Assembly: GCA_046350935.1 (NCBI GenBank)
Contig: JAXLZK010000013.1
Coordinates: 1 to 64,000 of the forward strand
Direction of reading: 5' to 3'
DNA from: Nitrobium sp046350935
Lineage (GTDB): Bacteria > Nitrospirota > Thermodesulfovibrionia > Thermodesulfovibrionales > Dissulfurispiraceae
DNA: 64,000 bases
The notes under the pieces: model-generated
The model's database searches: none
The model's input: only the letters and a program-made list of their open reading frames with translations
What the model was told of the DNA's origin: nothing
Program-made: the position numbers and the translations under genes
Part shown: positions 1 to 9,055 of the stretch, one piece after another
How the letters are laid out: the number at the start of each line of letters is the position of its first letter
How positions within the stretch are numbered: the first letter of the stretch is position 1

Positions 1-1801
1 GCGAGAAGGTATTGAAATTCTCACGAATATGCTCGATGCAGGTCTCTCCCCTGAGTTTTCTTACCCTCTCCCGCTGCTTATCGAGCAACCCCTTCGCAAT
101 ATCCATCACCTCGATTTTGCTGAAAAGACCGGTCTCAAGCAGGACGACTTCCGGGGGTAATTCTCCTTCCATACAGCCCAGTAGCAACGCCTTCAGATTC
201 CTATCACCGACTTTCTCTTTGAGGTAGCGGATAGTATGTTGCAAGTAGTTCATACTTTCGTCATCTGTCATACATTGGCACTGGTATTTATGTATTTCGT
301 CGAGAAGCTCCCAGTAGATCTTAAACTCTCCCTTCTGATACTGATCCAACGAGTTGTCCCATATGGATTTCTCCTCATCCCTTTCCCCAGAGGCACCTAC
401 CTCTTTATCAGGGGAGGGGGCAACACCGTTGCCCGGAACAGCCTTTTCCCCGGAAGGGAAAGCAGGGTGAGTGAAGTCCCCTTCAGAACCGGAGGATTTT
501 CCCAGATAGCGGAAATCCGTGGAACGACGGCACTCCTCGATAAACGTCCGGATCTTCGCCATGACACTGCTGTTGAACGTATCATCCCAGCTCTGGCTCC
601 AGTTGACCCGGGCGCCCGCCGCACGAGCCTCATAATCGCTCACCTTGCTGAATCCCGTTCGCAGGGCGACCGAAACTCCTCCGAAAGTAGGCTCCGCGGG
701 GATAATATTGGAGGAAATGCTTTTCAGGTACTCCGCCGTCTTGTTGGCATACGTATTGGTCACCACATACATGCCCGCCGCAGCCATATCGAGAGGGACA
801 AGCCCCGTATGGGGAGAGAGCATCATGCTCATACCGAGATCGAATTCGGGAAGAAGGCTTCCGTATTCCCGGAGGCTTACTTTGGGCAGGAGGATCATAT
901 ACGCATCTCCGCCGAGGCTCACCTTTTTGCTGTCGCCCACGGTACCGATCCCGTAGAACTCCCACTGCGAGACATCCACGTCTCTTGTCAGGAGAACCTC
1001 GGAAAGAGCCATGATCCCCATTTCATACATGTTCCTGGCCGCATGCTCTTCGGGACGCGCGTAGAACAGGAATCTCTTTTTCTTTCTGCTCCGCATCTTC
1101 CCGATGTCAACGGGAAACGTCTGGATGGCGTTTTCGATTACGACGGAATGCTCCTCTCCGGCAGATCTTCCCGCTCCGAAGACCCCGATACCGTTCCGGA
1201 GATAGTACTCCTTGAGGGCCTGGGTGGAGATCAGGGCATAGTGGGGTAGGGTATAGCTTTCCTGCGCCAGAGCGGCAATGGACCCCATGGGATAAAAGAT
1301 CGGCTCGTATTCCTGGGTAAGGTAGAGGAACCTCTTTCCGTTCAGGAATTTTCTTGCATGGTTTGCGATGTGCGCCGTCCACCAGCTCGTGGCAAGAAAG
1401 ACATCCCTCCCGCTGACCTCCAGGGGAACAGTCCGGTAGTATGCGTACACGACCTCGACGAGATCAAAAAAGCCTCCGAGCCCCTCGTACTTTCTGATCT
1501 CCTGTTTCCATACCTCAGGCTCGTACTCGCACCTGTCGACGAGTACCAGCCTGACCCGGCACCCCTCCCTGACGAGCCGCAACGCAAGGTTGAATACGCC
1601 GTTATAGCCTCCGAAGAAATACTTAAAGTCGATCATCGAGGCGAGTATGTTCACACGCTCGGGGGCTGAGGCGGAAAAAACCAGCCCGAGAGGCGCCGTG
1701 AGGCTCCGTGCAAAACTCACCCTGTGCATGGATGAATGCTCTTCCAGCTTCGCCGGGTCCACCGGCTGCCTGCCAAGAAACTCCTTCAACGAACAAGACA
1801 T
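1..1801 (-). CDS. WsaF-like glycosyltransferase fused to a methyltransferase (3' end outside window)
   Basis: The reading frame is open from an ATG at 1801 to the window edge (about 600 residues) and is unterminated. Residues about 50-360 resemble the GT-B rhamnosyltransferase WsaF of S-layer glycan synthesis: an FFGGYNG motif near residue 60, SWWTAH, LTQEYEPIFYP near 160, and SPHTGLVPLDMAA near 330 in the donor-binding half. After a low-complexity linker, a class I SAM-methyltransferase-like fold begins at about residue 525 (LLLGCMEGELPPEVV, then an acidic strand IEVMDIA). GGAGGG lies 3 nt before the ATG. The gene follows the GT2 gene by 21 bp, so they are probably cotranscribed. The family assignment is from motif memory; the sugar specificity is unknown. 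Confidence 0.75.
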   Translation of the reverse strand, partial: MSCSLKEFLGRQPVDPAKLEEHSSMHRVSFARSLTAPLGLVFSASAPERVNILASMIDFKYFFGGYNGVFNLALRLVREGCRVRLVLVDRCEYEPEVWKQEIRKYEGLGGFFDLVEVVYAYYRTVPLEVSGRDVFLATSWWTAHIANHARKFLNGKRFLYLTQEYEPIFYPMGSIAALAQESYTLPHYALISTQALKEYYLRNGIGVFGAGRSAGEEHSVVIENAIQTFPVDIGKMRSRKKKRFLFYARPEEHAARNMYEMGIMALSEVLLTRDVDVSQWEFYGIGTVGDSKKVSLGGDAYMILLPKVSLREYGSLLPEFDLGMSMMLSPHTGLVPLDMAAAGMYVVTNTYANKTAEYLKSISSNIIPAEPTFGGVSVALRTGFSKVSDYEARAAGARVNWSQSWDDTFNSSVMAKIRTFIEECRRSTDFRYLGKSSGSEGDFTHPAFPSGEKAVPGNGVAPSPDKEVGASGERDEEKSIWDNSLDQYQKGEFKIYWELLDEIHKYQCQCMTDDESMNYLQHTIRYLKEKVGDRNLKALLLGCMEGELPPEVVLLETGLFSKIEVMDIAKGLLDKQRERVRKLRGETCIEHIRENFNTFS

Positions 1802-1822
1802 ATACCCTCCGCCGGCGCTGTG

Positions 1823-3454
1823 TCAGGACGCGCTACGCGCTTTCCTCCTCACCCTATGATAGAAATTGCTCGCTTTATAGAAACCGCAGCTCTTCAGGAG
1901 GAGTCCCGCAATGCCGAAGGTCACGGCATCCCTGCGGAGCACTTTTTCCTTGAGCAGGGAAACGAGCAGCCCCCGAGGGGTCTGCTCGAGCCGGGAGAAC
2001 CTCCGGAGGGTCCTCCTCTTCCCGCCGGCCACCTGGGGACACCGCAATTCCAGTACAGCGCCCATGAGCGCCCTCCTGACATAGTGCCAAAGATAAATTG
2101 TCCGGTAAAGCCGCACGGTTTGCACCGCTTTCCGGATGAAGCCGCCGGCAAACGCCGCTATCTTCCCTCCCATGCCGCCCCCGCTTTCCCCGTCAGTAAA
2201 GGCTCCGGCAACGCGAGTCTCTTTACGGTACTTCTCCTTTGTATAGTGTCCCACCACATTCTCTCCATGCTGGTAGTAGTCGCAGAGAGGCCTGTCCACG
2301 TAGCGCACCTTTCCCAAAGCCAGCGCAACGACGGCGATGAAGTGGTCATGATAGGAGTCCTCGATTTTCTGATGGAAAGGGAGGACGTAGCGCAGAAGCC
2401 CCCTGCGGAACAGACAGGAAGTCCCGGTAACGGTATTGGCGAGGATCATGAGATCCAGTTCGCGGTAGTTGTTTTTCCTGCCCGTCCAATAGGTGGAAGA
2501 CAGGAGCTCTCCCCTCGTGTTCACGATATTCATATCGGAGAAGACGAGGACGGTTTCGTCGTCCACGCAAGACACGAGCGTTTCCAGCTTGTCGGCGTGC
2601 CAGAAATCATCCTGGTCGGACAGGGCCACCAGCGAAATCCCTTCCGGAACCAGAGAAAGGCATCGCTCGAAGTTGTAATAATACCCCAGATTGGCGGCAT
2701 TCCTGTGCACAACAAAGCGGGAATCGTCCGCAACCACTTCCCTGATCCTCTCGAAGGCGCCGGGAGGCGAGCAATCATCGTTAATGATACACATCCAGTT
2801 CGTATATGTCTGCTTTCTGATGGAATCGATCTGGCGGGCGAACTGTCCGGGGTCGGGATCGTACGTCGCCATGCAGATGGCCAGGCGCGGCATTGCCGGA
2901 AGGGGTCCGGTAAGGGCAGTCCCTCCCTCCTCCGCAGGTCCCGGAGAGAGGGCAATATCCCCCAGGTGCGCCTCCGCCGTACTCCCGTTGTCCAGCACGG
3001 CGCGCAGCGTGATGGGAAGGGAACGTCGGGCTTCCACAGCGCTTTCCGCCTTCCTGACAGGCAATAACGCCCAGAAACCGCTGTTCATGCTATAGCCGTT
3101 CCCGTCGCTCTTTCCGAAATGCTCATTAAAGACATCGGACCTCGCAGAAAAAGAGTTGTACACCGGACGGGACAGCCCCTCCGCGCAAAGATACAGCTTT
3201 TTAATGCGCCGCAGGGTATGAAAGCACCAGCCGTGCAGATACAAGACATTCCCTTCCCCGACAACGAGCTCACGGGGAAAGCCCCCGTCGATGCAATAGA
3301 GCAGAGCGCCCCCGGCTATTTCACACTTTTTTTTTTGAAAGCCGGGAAGGGAGAGAGGAGGAGCCCGGCAATCTTCTTCACCGCACGTCTGGCGAAGGAA
3401 TGGGAGGGCAGCAGCCTGTCGCGAATCCGGTAGTACGCCTGGAGCGCCTTCCAT
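1823..3454 (-). CDS. GT2 family glycosyltransferase with N-terminal accessory domain
   Basis: The C-terminal two thirds is a GT-A family 2 enzyme: LAICMATYDPDPGQF opens the nucleotide-binding fold near residue 190, followed by IINDDCSPP, the metal-binding SDQDDFW and a candidate catalytic region EDSYHDHF. About 130 residues before it (YCIDGGFPREL, LYLHGWCF) form a beta-rich accessory domain often found before such enzymes. The ORF start at 3454 is doubtful: the first 46 residues are read out of frame through the conserved end of the upstream coiled-coil gene, and no good start codon with a ribosome site follows the overlap. Joining through the A10 run at 3327-3336 gives a natural coiled-coil-GT2 fusion. 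The donor and acceptor are unknown. Confidence 0.8.
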   Translation of the reverse strand: MEGAPGVLPDSRQAAALPFLRQTCGEEDCRAPPLSLPGFQKKKCEIAGGALLYCIDGGFPRELVVGEGNVLYLHGWCFHTLRRIKKLYLCAEGLSRPVYNSFSARSDVFNEHFGKSDGNGYSMNSGFWALLPVRKAESAVEARRSLPITLRAVLDNGSTAEAHLGDIALSPGPAEEGGTALTGPLPAMPRLAICMATYDPDPGQFARQIDSIRKQTYTNWMCIINDDCSPPGAFERIREVVADDSRFVVHRNAANLGYYYNFERCLSLVPEGISLVALSDQDDFWHADKLETLVSCVDDETVLVFSDMNIVNTRGELLSSTYWTGRKNNYRELDLMILANTVTGTSCLFRRGLLRYVLPFHQKIEDSYHDHFIAVVALALGKVRYVDRPLCDYYQHGENVVGHYTKEKYRKETRVAGAFTDGESGGGMGGKIAAFAGGFIRKAVQTVRLYRTIYLWHYVRRALMGAVLELRCPQVAGGKRRTLRRFSRLEQTPRGLLVSLLKEKVLRRDAVTFGIAGLLLKSCGFYKASNFYHRVRRKARSAS

Positions 3455-3852
3455 CCGCGGGAGCCATAGATCTTCCCGAGGGCACCCAGCTCATTCCTGA
3501 GCAGCTCCGCCCGGGCAAGGGCCTCTTCAAGATCGCGAATGTGCAGGCTTTTGTGGTGAAGGGCGTCTTCCAGGTTGTGTATATGCCCCTTGAGGTCGGC
3601 GAGGTATGCGTCTTTTCCGGCAACGGCATTTTCAAGATTGGCGATGTGCTGATCCCTGTGGGAGATTACCGCCTCGAGATTGGTTTTGTACAGGTCGAAC
3701 TCTGCGATGTACTGGTCCTTGTACTGAAGCTGCCATCCCAGACTGGCGATATATTGGTCTTTGGCCTTTATGAGATCCAACAGATCGCCGATATACCCGT
3801 CTTTACTCCGTATGGCAGACTCGAGACCCTTCTCCTGCTCCTCAAACCTCAT
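3316..3852 (-). CDS. Coiled-coil protein, probably the N-terminal part of the following glycosyltransferase
   Basis: This 178-residue protein begins MRFEEQEKGLE and is mostly a charged heptad-type coiled coil with 14-residue periodicity (KDQYIASL, RDQHIANLEN, KDAYLADL, SLHIRDLEEAL). It then has GSRGWKALQAYYRIRDRLLP and a basic amphipathic tail, a pattern often found between coiled-coil and glycosyltransferase domains. It stops within 12 nt after a run of ten adenines. One extra A, or a -1 slip on that run, continues directly into the GT2 frame. The same coiled-coil repeat occurs in the large fusion protein at 4210-7955 and in the protein at 9052-10044. No enzymatic motif is visible. Confidence 0.7.
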   Translation of the reverse strand: MRFEEQEKGLESAIRSKDGYIGDLLDLIKAKDQYIASLGWQLQYKDQYIAEFDLYKTNLEAVISHRDQHIANLENAVAGKDAYLADLKGHIHNLEDALHHKSLHIRDLEEALARAELLRNELGALGKIYGSRGWKALQAYYRIRDRLLPSHSFARRAVKKIAGLLLSPFPAFKKKSVK

Positions 3853-4041
3853 CCCTGCGTCCTTTCCCGAAAGTACTTAGCTACAACATGGCGGCGGCAA
3901 CGATAACTAACTGTTTTCTTAGCAAATACAATACATCAATCAGGTGATGCTGAGGCATGGTACATGCAATTATGATAGTATACCGCGTACTTTCCCTTTT
4001 TACAATAGCAGAGACAAAGATCGTGCGGGGAAGCCGCTCTC

Positions 4042-4204
4042 ATGGAGTGCAAAAGCGCTTCAGTGAAAACAGCGAGATTGCTTCAGGGAACGACCCTTCG
4101 CAATGACAAAGACAGGAGGAGAGCTTTTTCCCCTCTGTCATTGCGAGCGGAGCGAAGCAATCTCAAGAGGATCCGCTCACCGGGCACGTGATGCGCTTGT
4201 CCTT
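4042..4204. mobile_element. Degenerate MITE, family A copy 1
   Basis: The 357-bp gap between the coiled-coil gene and the large fusion gene is mostly this element. It carries GATTGCTTCAGGG near the left, CTTCGCAATGACA, a purine-rich centre, TGTCATTGCGAGCGG and GAAGCAATC. The right end GATGCGCTTGTCC is a degraded form of the family terminus GATGCGATTGCCCTG. The left terminus is poorly preserved. The right end lies 5 bp beyond the stop codon of the fusion gene. It encodes no transposase. Confidence 0.6.
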
Positions 4205-4209
4205 CGCTC

Positions 4210-7200
4210 TCAGGGAGTGCGGAAAATCTTCCCGATCCCCTTACGGAACAGAGATGCAGCTCTCCATACGAGAGAACGGTGGATGCGATGCAGGGCATCG
4301 TCCCTGTGGCGTATCGCCTCCTCCAGGTTCACGATGTGCGCATCCTTATGCCGCATTGCCTCCTNNNNNNNNNNNNNNNNNNNNNNNNNNNNNNNNNNNN
4401 NNNNNNNNNNNNNNNNNNNNNNNNNNNNNNNNNNNNNNNNNNNNNNNNNNNNNNNNNNNNNNNNCGTATCGCCTCCTCCAGGTTCACGATGTGCGCATCC
4501 TTATGCCGCATTGCCTCCTCAAGGTTCACGATGTGCGCGTCCTTGTGCCGCATCGCCTCCTCAAGAGCTCCGATATGGGCATCTTTCTGCCTCACCGCCT
4601 CCTCGAGGCCCGTTATGTGGAGGTCCTTCTGACGCACTGCCTCCTCGAGGTTCCGCGCATAGGCTTCCATATCCCTCACATGGACTTCAAATCCCCTGAT
4701 GCCCTCTTCGAGGTTGGCGATATGGCGGTGGAGACTCTCCAGGTATGCATCCTTCTGCCGGAGCGACTCCTCAAGGTTCTCTATGTGAGCGTCCTTGTGC
4801 AGAAGCGACTCCCCGAGAGCTCTCCCATGGGCCTCCTTGTGCCGGATCGTATCCTCGAGATTCCCGATGTGCTTCTCCTTCAGGGCAAGCAGGGTATCGG
4901 AGGCATCCACAAGGTAGGAGGCAGTACTCCGTACCCCCTCCAGCGAGGCATCGGAAGCGACCAGGACAAGGCAGTGAGCCTCCCTGCGCCCGGCAGGGGC
5001 GGACAGGAAAGACCCGTCCCCCCGCTCCACCATGTACTCTTCCACGGCACCCGGAGCGCACGCAAGGGGAAAGAGGGAGGATGCAGGATACACCCTTTGG
5101 CCGTACGCAAGGACATGGGAGAAGCTCCGCCCGAGGAGATCCCGCACTCTTCCCGCAGAGAAGATATCCCTCACGATTCCCTGTTTATAAAGAGGGGATG
5201 CGTAGGCTTCCTCATTGAGAGCCGAAAGGAGGAGAACTCCCCCCTTCCTGAGCACCCGTCTTGCCTCCCCAAGCAGGAGGTCCTGCTCCACCGGAAATGC
5301 CTCGATCCCGAGGCATACGACGACATCGAACAGCTCCCCGTCAGGGAGGGGTACGGAAACGGGAGAGCCCTTCACCAATCGCGCGTTTCCTGCAGAGCAG
5401 CGGGACATAGCACGGTGCAGAAGCTCCGGGTCGCTCTCCACCCCTACCACCTCTTGCGCGCTCTCCGCAAGGAGGGAGGTCCCGTACCCGTCGCCGCAGC
5501 CGAGGTGAAGCACCCGCTTCCCCGCGGCCAGCTCCCGTGCAAAAAGGTACTGATGGTGCCTCTCATACTCGTGCACGATTGTACGGCTCATCTCCTCTTC
5601 AACCTCCCGCACCAGGTTTTCTTCGGTCTTTTTCCGCTCCTCGAAGGTCTGCAGGTCCTGCACAAGGGGTGCATATCTCCGGTACAGCAGGCGCAGCGTG
5701 TCGAGGAACGCACCCCGGTTTGTCGTGGTGTTGGTCTTGTCATTGCGGACCCTCACTTCCGCGGTAACTGCCTTGATATGGTGGAAATCGTAGTGGCGGG
5801 ACATCCGTATCCATAAATCCCAATCCTCGTGGGTGGCAAGGCTCTCATCGAACATCCCCGCGTCCCTGAAAACATCCCTGCTATGCACGATGTTAATGGT
5901 GGGGATGTAATTCGCCACCAGCAGTTTCTCCCGGTCGAAATCCCTGCTGAAGCAGACCTCTGTCCCGGTCGTCACATAGCGGTCATGCACCCATTCCCGG
6001 GTAGCGTACAGGGAGTCGGTATAGACTACGCTGCAGTCGGTATTCACCAGGAAGGCGACAGCGGTTTCGAGATGATCGGGATAATAGATATCATCGTCGT
6101 CGAGATACGCGATATACCGCCCCCGTGCCGCTCTGATGCCGGTATTGCGCGCGGCGGAACGCCCCTTCCGCTCTTCGTGCCGGAGGGAGACGACCCTCTC
6201 CTCCCCGTTGCAGGAGCGCACTACTTCGGATATGTCCACTCCGCCGTCATTGACCACGATGATCTCGAAGCTGCGGTAGGTCTGCGCCAGGACGCTCGCC
6301 AGGGCCTCCCTGAGGGCGGCGGGCCGGTTGCAGGTGGGAATGATGACGCTCACTGCAGGGGCATGCCCCTTCTGCAGGTTCCTCTCCACGAGCTCCCCGT
6401 GCGCCTCCCGCGTCCTCCCCTGCTTCACCCGTGTGGCCTGCCCCCCATGACAGCGGTACAGGACCAGGGGCTCCCGGATCCGGTGAAAAGAGAACCCCTT
6501 TTCCGCTGCGGAAAGATAAAGGTGGTAATCCTCCGAGACATCAAGCTCTTCGTCATAGGGGCAGGCCAGGGCCACCTCCCGGCGGTAGGCGACGGTGGGA
6601 TGGCTCAGGAAGTTGTAAGCCCTCAGCTTCTCCGCTGAAAAAGGGGTGCTTTCCAGAAGCTCCCTGCGCCCGTCCTCATGGAGGAGATGCAGGGACGAAT
6701 AGACAAGTGCAGCGCCGCTCTTCTCCATCTCGCTGCGGATCACCTCCAGGCGGTGGGGGAGATTGATGTCGTCGGAATCCGCGACAACGATCACGGCGCC
6801 CCGGCTCAGGAGATTGCCGATATTCCGCGAGAAGCTGATCCCGTTATGCCCGAAGTGATAGGAGCGGATGCGCGGGTCGCTGTAGGCTGCAAGCACCTCC
6901 CGCGTCCCGTCCGTGCTCCCGTCGTCGATCACCACCAACTCCCAATCCGGGAAAGTCTGCGCGAGGACCGAATCGACGGCGTCTTTGAGGAAAGGCGCCC
7001 TGTTGAAGGTGGGCATCACCACAGAGATCTCCGGCTTCGGCTTCCCCTTCAGGTCGTCGCACAGCACTCCGATCAGGGCGGCGTTCACCTTTTCCCGCTG
7101 TGCAAGACGGTCGGCGCCGAAGATCCTCTCCCGCACCAGGGAGGGAATCTTTCCGATCTCCTCATAGGCCACCACCGCATCACGGAGGGAAAGGTCGTGG

Positions 7201-7955
7201 AAGATCCTCCCCACCTTGGCATCATAGTCCACGGCAAGCACCTTCCTGTTCGCGTTCACCGCGTTGATCAGGGCGTGGAGCCGCATCCCGATGAGGAGAT
7301 CGATCTGCTTCAGCGCTTCGTCGTAGGGGACATGCACCGGCGTACAGTGCATCTTTCCGATCACCTTTTCGTGGAAAGAGAGATCGCTCTCCGTATCGGT
7401 CTCCGCGCCGGTATACGGCACCGAAAGGATCTCGTACTCCCCCGCAAGATCGTCCAGCATGGAGGCCAGCCGCTCCTCGATTCCCTCCGGTTCGTTGACC
7501 CATCTGCGGAAAGAGAAGCCGATCTTCCTCCTCCTCTTCTCGAAGAGAGGGTCCGCAGCGAGCACCGCCCTGAACCCGTGCTCTTCCACTACCTTCTTCG
7601 AGGCGGAGTCCCGCACCGTGATCAGGTCAGCACGGCCCAGGTGCTCCATCAGGCGGGGATGCCCCTCCTCAACGGTCAGCGAGTAGAAGACGACGATCTT
7701 CCCCTTTTCCTTTGCATACCTCGTATGTTCGTATCCGCCGAGCCCCCGCGGAGTGATATGGCTGCCCGCGCCGATGACCAGGATATCGCACCAGTCCAGC
7801 AGGCCGGTATCGAAATCGGACATCGAGGAGACCTTCACTTCCCCGTGGGGCGACAGGGTCTGCGCAATGGACTCCGCGAAGAGGTCGTCCCCCGTGTTTC
7901 CCTTAAAGTAGAAACCGCAGAGGAGGATATGCACCGTATCGTTCATTTCCTTCAT
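4210..7955 (-). CDS. Multidomain surface-glycan enzyme: CsaB-type pyruvyltransferase, two GT2 domains, methyltransferase, coiled coil
   Basis: One frame encodes four catalytic modules. Residues 1-300 are a polysaccharide pyruvyltransferase of the CsaB type (GFYFKGNTGDDLFAESI; IDLLIGMRLHALINAV). Residues about 310-530 are GT2 (ISVVMPTFNRAPFL, VVIDDGSTDGT, VADSDDIN). Residues about 540-790 are a second GT2 (VSVIIPTCNRP, IIVVNDGG, YLDDDDIYYPDHL, THEDWDLWIRM). Residues about 805-1010 are a class I methyltransferase (RVLHLGCGDGYG). The tail is a 14-residue-repeat coiled coil. An assembly gap lies in that tail; past it the correct frame ends with RHRDDALHRIHRSLVWR and a TGA at 4210-4212, beyond the stop produced by reading through 100 Ns. 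It probably elongates and pyruvylates a surface polysaccharide in the cytoplasm; the substrate is unknown. Confidence 0.82.
4310..4680. repeat. 42-bp tandem repeats encoding the 14-residue coiled-coil unit
   Basis: Units of 42 bp repeat through the 3' part of the fusion gene, most similar at 4310-4364 and 4465-4590 and more divergent to 4680 and beyond. Each encodes one copy of a unit such as RHKDAHIVNLEEAM. The last 55 bases before the N gap (4310-4364) are identical to the first 55 after it (4465-4519), so this array caused the assembly break. Confidence 0.9.
4365..4464. other. Assembly gap (100 N), probably spurious
   Basis: There are exactly 100 Ns, flanked by an identical 55-bp sequence on both sides. 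Removing the Ns and one copy of the duplicate leaves 3,591 bases between the ATG at 7955 and the TGA at 4210, an exact multiple of three. The true sequence may therefore be continuous, or may contain extra whole 42-bp units. Confidence 0.95.
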
Positions 7956-9055
7956 TCATCGCCCCCGTTCCAGTTCCAAAGCTTCCGCCATCCGCGCCTT
8001 CCAGAGCGCAAGTGAATACTCCTCTTTCACTATTCTGCGCCCCTCTTCCGCCGCCTCTTCTCTGAGACGGGGGTTCCTCCGCAGTAGCTCGATTTTCCCG
8101 GCGCAGGAGGAGAGGAGGACCTCCCTGCCTTCGGACCAGTCGGGCAGGGAGAGGAGCCGGAAAGGATCACGGCTGAAGATTTCCTTTGCGATGCCCACCC
8201 GTGTGGAGAGGACGGGCAGCCCGCACGCAAGCGCCTCGGCAACGACATACCCGAACCCCTCATACAGGGAGGGGAAGAGGAGGAAATCCGCAGCCGAATA
8301 CAGTTCGGCCAGCGCATCCCTTTCCGCCTCCTCGAAGAGCAGGACATTGTCCCTTTCGGAAAGGGCATGCCGTTGCCCCCCTGTTCCCAGGGCGAGAATC
8401 CAGACGACGTCGGGCACGTTCCTGATGAGTGCCTCGACAATATCCGCCCCCTTGAAGTCTTCCCACCGCCCCGCATACATCCCGATGAAAGCATCTTCGG
8501 GGAGCCCCCATTTCCTCCGCGCCCGGAGGGGGTCCCGCTTCCTGAATATGTCCGTATCCACCCCATTGGGCACCACCCTGACCCCTTCGAATCCGTACCA
8601 GGCGGCCAACTCCCGCCGCACGCCCTCGCTCACCGCGATGGGGGTCCTGCCGACCCCCCCCGCTCCCTCGCAAAGCTCTCCATAGGTACGTCTCAGCTGC
8701 AGGTACAGAGAGGGGAAACTCTCTCCCGCACCGCCTCTGCAAAGCCCGCATGCGTCGCGTGATACACGGTGAAGGTCCTCCTCCCCGGAGGGAAGTAGCC
8801 GAAGCCGTAAAAAGAATTCGCGATAATGAGATCGTATTCCTCCTCCCTCTCCTTGAGCATCCTCCCGACCCGGTACAGCTTTCCGAGGTAGTCGTTATGG
8901 AAGCCGTGCTCACCCTCCGCCAGGCCGCTGTGGTATACATCGGTCTCCATCTGGAAATCCTCCAGAAGCTTCAGGAGAGTGCTGCTGTAGACCTCTATCC
9001 CCCCTTTGAAGGAGGAAGAGGGGTCGAAGGCGGTAATAAGAGCTGCCCTCTTCAT
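7956..9055 (-). pseudogene. GT4 family glycosyltransferase split by a frameshift
   Basis: Two adjacent frames make one GT-B enzyme of about 366 residues, normal for the family. The N-terminal half (9055 to 8693) has MKRAALITAFDPSSSFKGG, IANSFYGFGYF and FTVYHATH. The C-terminal half (upstream of 8633 in the other frame) has VVPNGVDTDIF, AGRWEDFKGAD and the family 4 signature EGFGYVVAEALACGLPV. The C-terminal frame stays open upstream through SLYLQLRRTYGELCEG, so the break lies at 8711-8720 in GTTTCCCC and needs one additional base. The internal GTG at 8633 is not a convincing natural start because it would discard the whole acceptor domain. It follows the GT2-like gene with a 4-bp overlap. Sequencing error and true decay are both possible. 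Confidence 0.75.

Noticed and set aside
4310..4680. CRISPR-like direct repeats of 42 bp
   Set aside because: There are no spacers; the repeats are contiguous, in frame, and encode 14-residue coiled-coil units.
8693..9055. A separate 120-residue protein gene
   Set aside because: It is the N-terminal domain of a GT4 enzyme whose C-terminal frame continues directly after a one-base break.
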